From Dialister histaminiformans (GTDB taxonomy: Bacteria > Bacillota > Negativicutes > Veillonellales > Dialisteraceae): a stretch of DNA of 64,000 bases. The notes under the pieces are model-generated. The model was not told the origin of the DNA. It did not search any database and was given only the letters and a program-made list of their open reading frames with translations. The stretch covers positions 1-64,000 of the forward strand of contig NZ_FMXA01000003.1 of NCBI RefSeq assembly GCF_900103425.1, in the 5' to 3' direction. This document shows, one piece after another, positions 63,901-64,000 of this stretch (positions within the stretch are counted from its first letter, which is position 1; every line of letters starts with the position of its first letter). Made by a program: the position numbers and the translations under genes.

Positions 63901-64000
63901 GGGGACGGGAAGGTCGCCCCTATTATGTATTCCCATCCTATCTATACGCCGGAAATGAACGCAGAATATACCATCCTCGTTCCGGAGATGTCACCCGTAC
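60937..64000 (+). CDS. 2-hydroxyacyl-CoA dehydratase activase fusion, truncated
   Basis: At least 1021 codons are visible; the gene runs past the window. Two BcrAD/BadF ATPase domains lie in tandem: GIDIGSTTIKAAVL (8-21) with NGACAGGTGAF and SRCGVFAK, and GIDAGSTTIKAALINE (about 325-340) with DIGGQDMK, NEACSSGCGSF and SRCTVFMNSRV. In HgdC-type activators one cysteine of each such pair holds a [4Fe-4S] cluster between subunits, so both domains could form it within one chain. A cysteine-rich segment (CPGCGNHC, CERG) and a DUF2229/HgdB-like half follow. It may activate a dehydratase or be self-contained. The promoter above and GGAG 6 nt upstream fix the start. Confidence 0.9.
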   Translation, partial: MNPVLHVGIDIGSTTIKAAVLSPCKELLWGTYVRHMSEIKKAVLSTLDEIQKRFPGHRITAAISGSGGMGLASRFQIPFYQEILAETKAVRTFIPDADVIIELGGEDEKITYLRNGVDQRMNGACAGGTGAFIDRMASLLSTDAAGLEKLAQQSEHIYPIASRCGVFAKTDVQALLNDGATSYDIAASVFQAVVNQTISGLTCGRPIKGKVVFLGGPLTFQPFLRACFTNTLNLSPENAVLPEHSELYVAIGSALAGMHNKPFALDPWLESIHKSDLSENSKVKTLPPLFRSEEDYEAFRKRHAAHHVPCDSLADARGAAWLGIDAGSTTIKAALINEKGHLLYQWYSSNHGTPLEGAKKILSQLYELMPSGLHIAGTGVTGYGEDLIKSALNLDMGEVETIAHYRAAVHFCPDVTTILDIGGQDMKCSRIKNHSIDSIMLNEACSSGCGSFLDTFAHSLGMDIQEFSKIALFAEHPVDLGSRCTVFMNSRVREAQKNAVSVADISAGLSYSVIKNALYKVIRLHDASELGNKVVVQGGTFYNDAVLRALENLLGCQVIRPDISGLMGAYGMALLAQDRFASDHHSSLAGPEIIRTLTMDNHIQRCPGCGNHCMLTVTRFSDGRAFVTGNRCERGASLALTGKSVPHSSLPNMYRWKMRRLFSYRPLAHPSRGTVGIPRVLNMYEDYPFWHTFFTRLGLRVILSPYDMRDMPMEAMETIPSYSECYPAKLVHGHIYRLLERHPDFIWYPCVDKGPDEGSENTFMCPMVTSYPETIAANMDGILSEKNIPFLHPFLPMQNEKVLARRLYEALRFLSVSHSEIRNAIQAARKEQESYRQDLKEKTLSILHEIQEKNLTGIVLAGRPYHLDPTVHHGIPDLINQLGMAVLSEDGISMLNREIPNLRVLNQWSYHNRLYKAADFVTRHKNLELVELNSFGCGLDAIVTDQVQEIMSQRNRLYTALKIDQGLNLGAVRIRLRSLKAAISNRTYGDGKVAPIMYSHPIYTPEMNAEYTILVPEMSPV

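Overview
The window reads as chromosome of a diderm Firmicute of the class Negativicutes (Veillonellales or Selenomonadales; a Dialister- or Megasphaera-like genome is my best guess, not proven). The reasons are a Firmicutes-type core (rimP-nusA-ylxR-ylxQ-infB-rbfA operon, CIRCE-controlled groESL, a glycine T-box, a YlbF-like protein) beside diderm features (an AsmA-like protein, phosphatidylserine synthase and decarboxylase, a WecG-type glycosyltransferase), a tandem CobT-like pair resembling the ArsAB enzyme of Sporomusa and Veillonella, and a giant 2-hydroxyacyl-CoA dehydratase activase. Coding density is high and most genes lie on the minus strand, so transcription usually runs from high to low coordinates. 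No CRISPR array or intact mobile element was seen. A truncated transposase opens the window and a short IS21-like terminal relic lies near 19.9 kb.

Region by region. 1-5.0 kb: transposase fragment, ECF transporter S component, a candidate 43-codon ORF, a polytopic membrane protein, a DEAD-box RNA helicase, an M20 amidohydrolase and a small HTH protein. 5.2-9.6 kb: tRNA-Leu(CAA), then a tight operon wecG-like / psd / pssA / GT2 / surE for envelope lipid and glycan synthesis. 9.7-20 kb: recG, rpmB, a CofE-like protein, a membrane-anchored protein, murI, a thioesterase, a DUF697-like coiled-coil protein, an SDR, a YibQ-type deacetylase and an aminotransferase. 20-28.1 kb: the translation superoperon rimP-nusA-ylxR-ylxQ-infB-rbfA-nrnA-truB-ribF, with a terminator-like hairpin in its leader. 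28.1-34.8 kb: trkH-trkA-polA-coaE-slt-unknown. 34.9-35.75 kb: ten tRNA genes behind a consensus promoter.

36.1-38.9 kb holds two adjacent CobT paralogues plus a LarC-like protein, translationally coupled and preceded by a strong intrinsic terminator between their promoter and first start codon. 39-44.2 kb: a DUF2939-like protein, rlmI-like methyltransferase, and a DUF488 / LysR / flavoprotein / hydrolase group with a perfect 22-bp inverted repeat that buries the flavoprotein's ribosome binding site. 44.3-54.1 kb: groESL, AsmA-like protein, murB, ylbF, trmL, rplS and glyQS. 54.2-64 kb: a UvrD-type helicase with an internal DnaQ-type exonuclease, a WG-repeat exported protein, a HAD hydrolase, a LOG-family protein and the large dehydratase activase, which runs off the end.

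The parts most worth following up are the ArsAB/LarC-like operon and its attenuator, the inverted repeat at the flavoprotein start, the leader of the rimP-nusA operon, the modified nucleotide-binding loop in the TrkA protein, and the nested inverted repeats near 9.8 kb.
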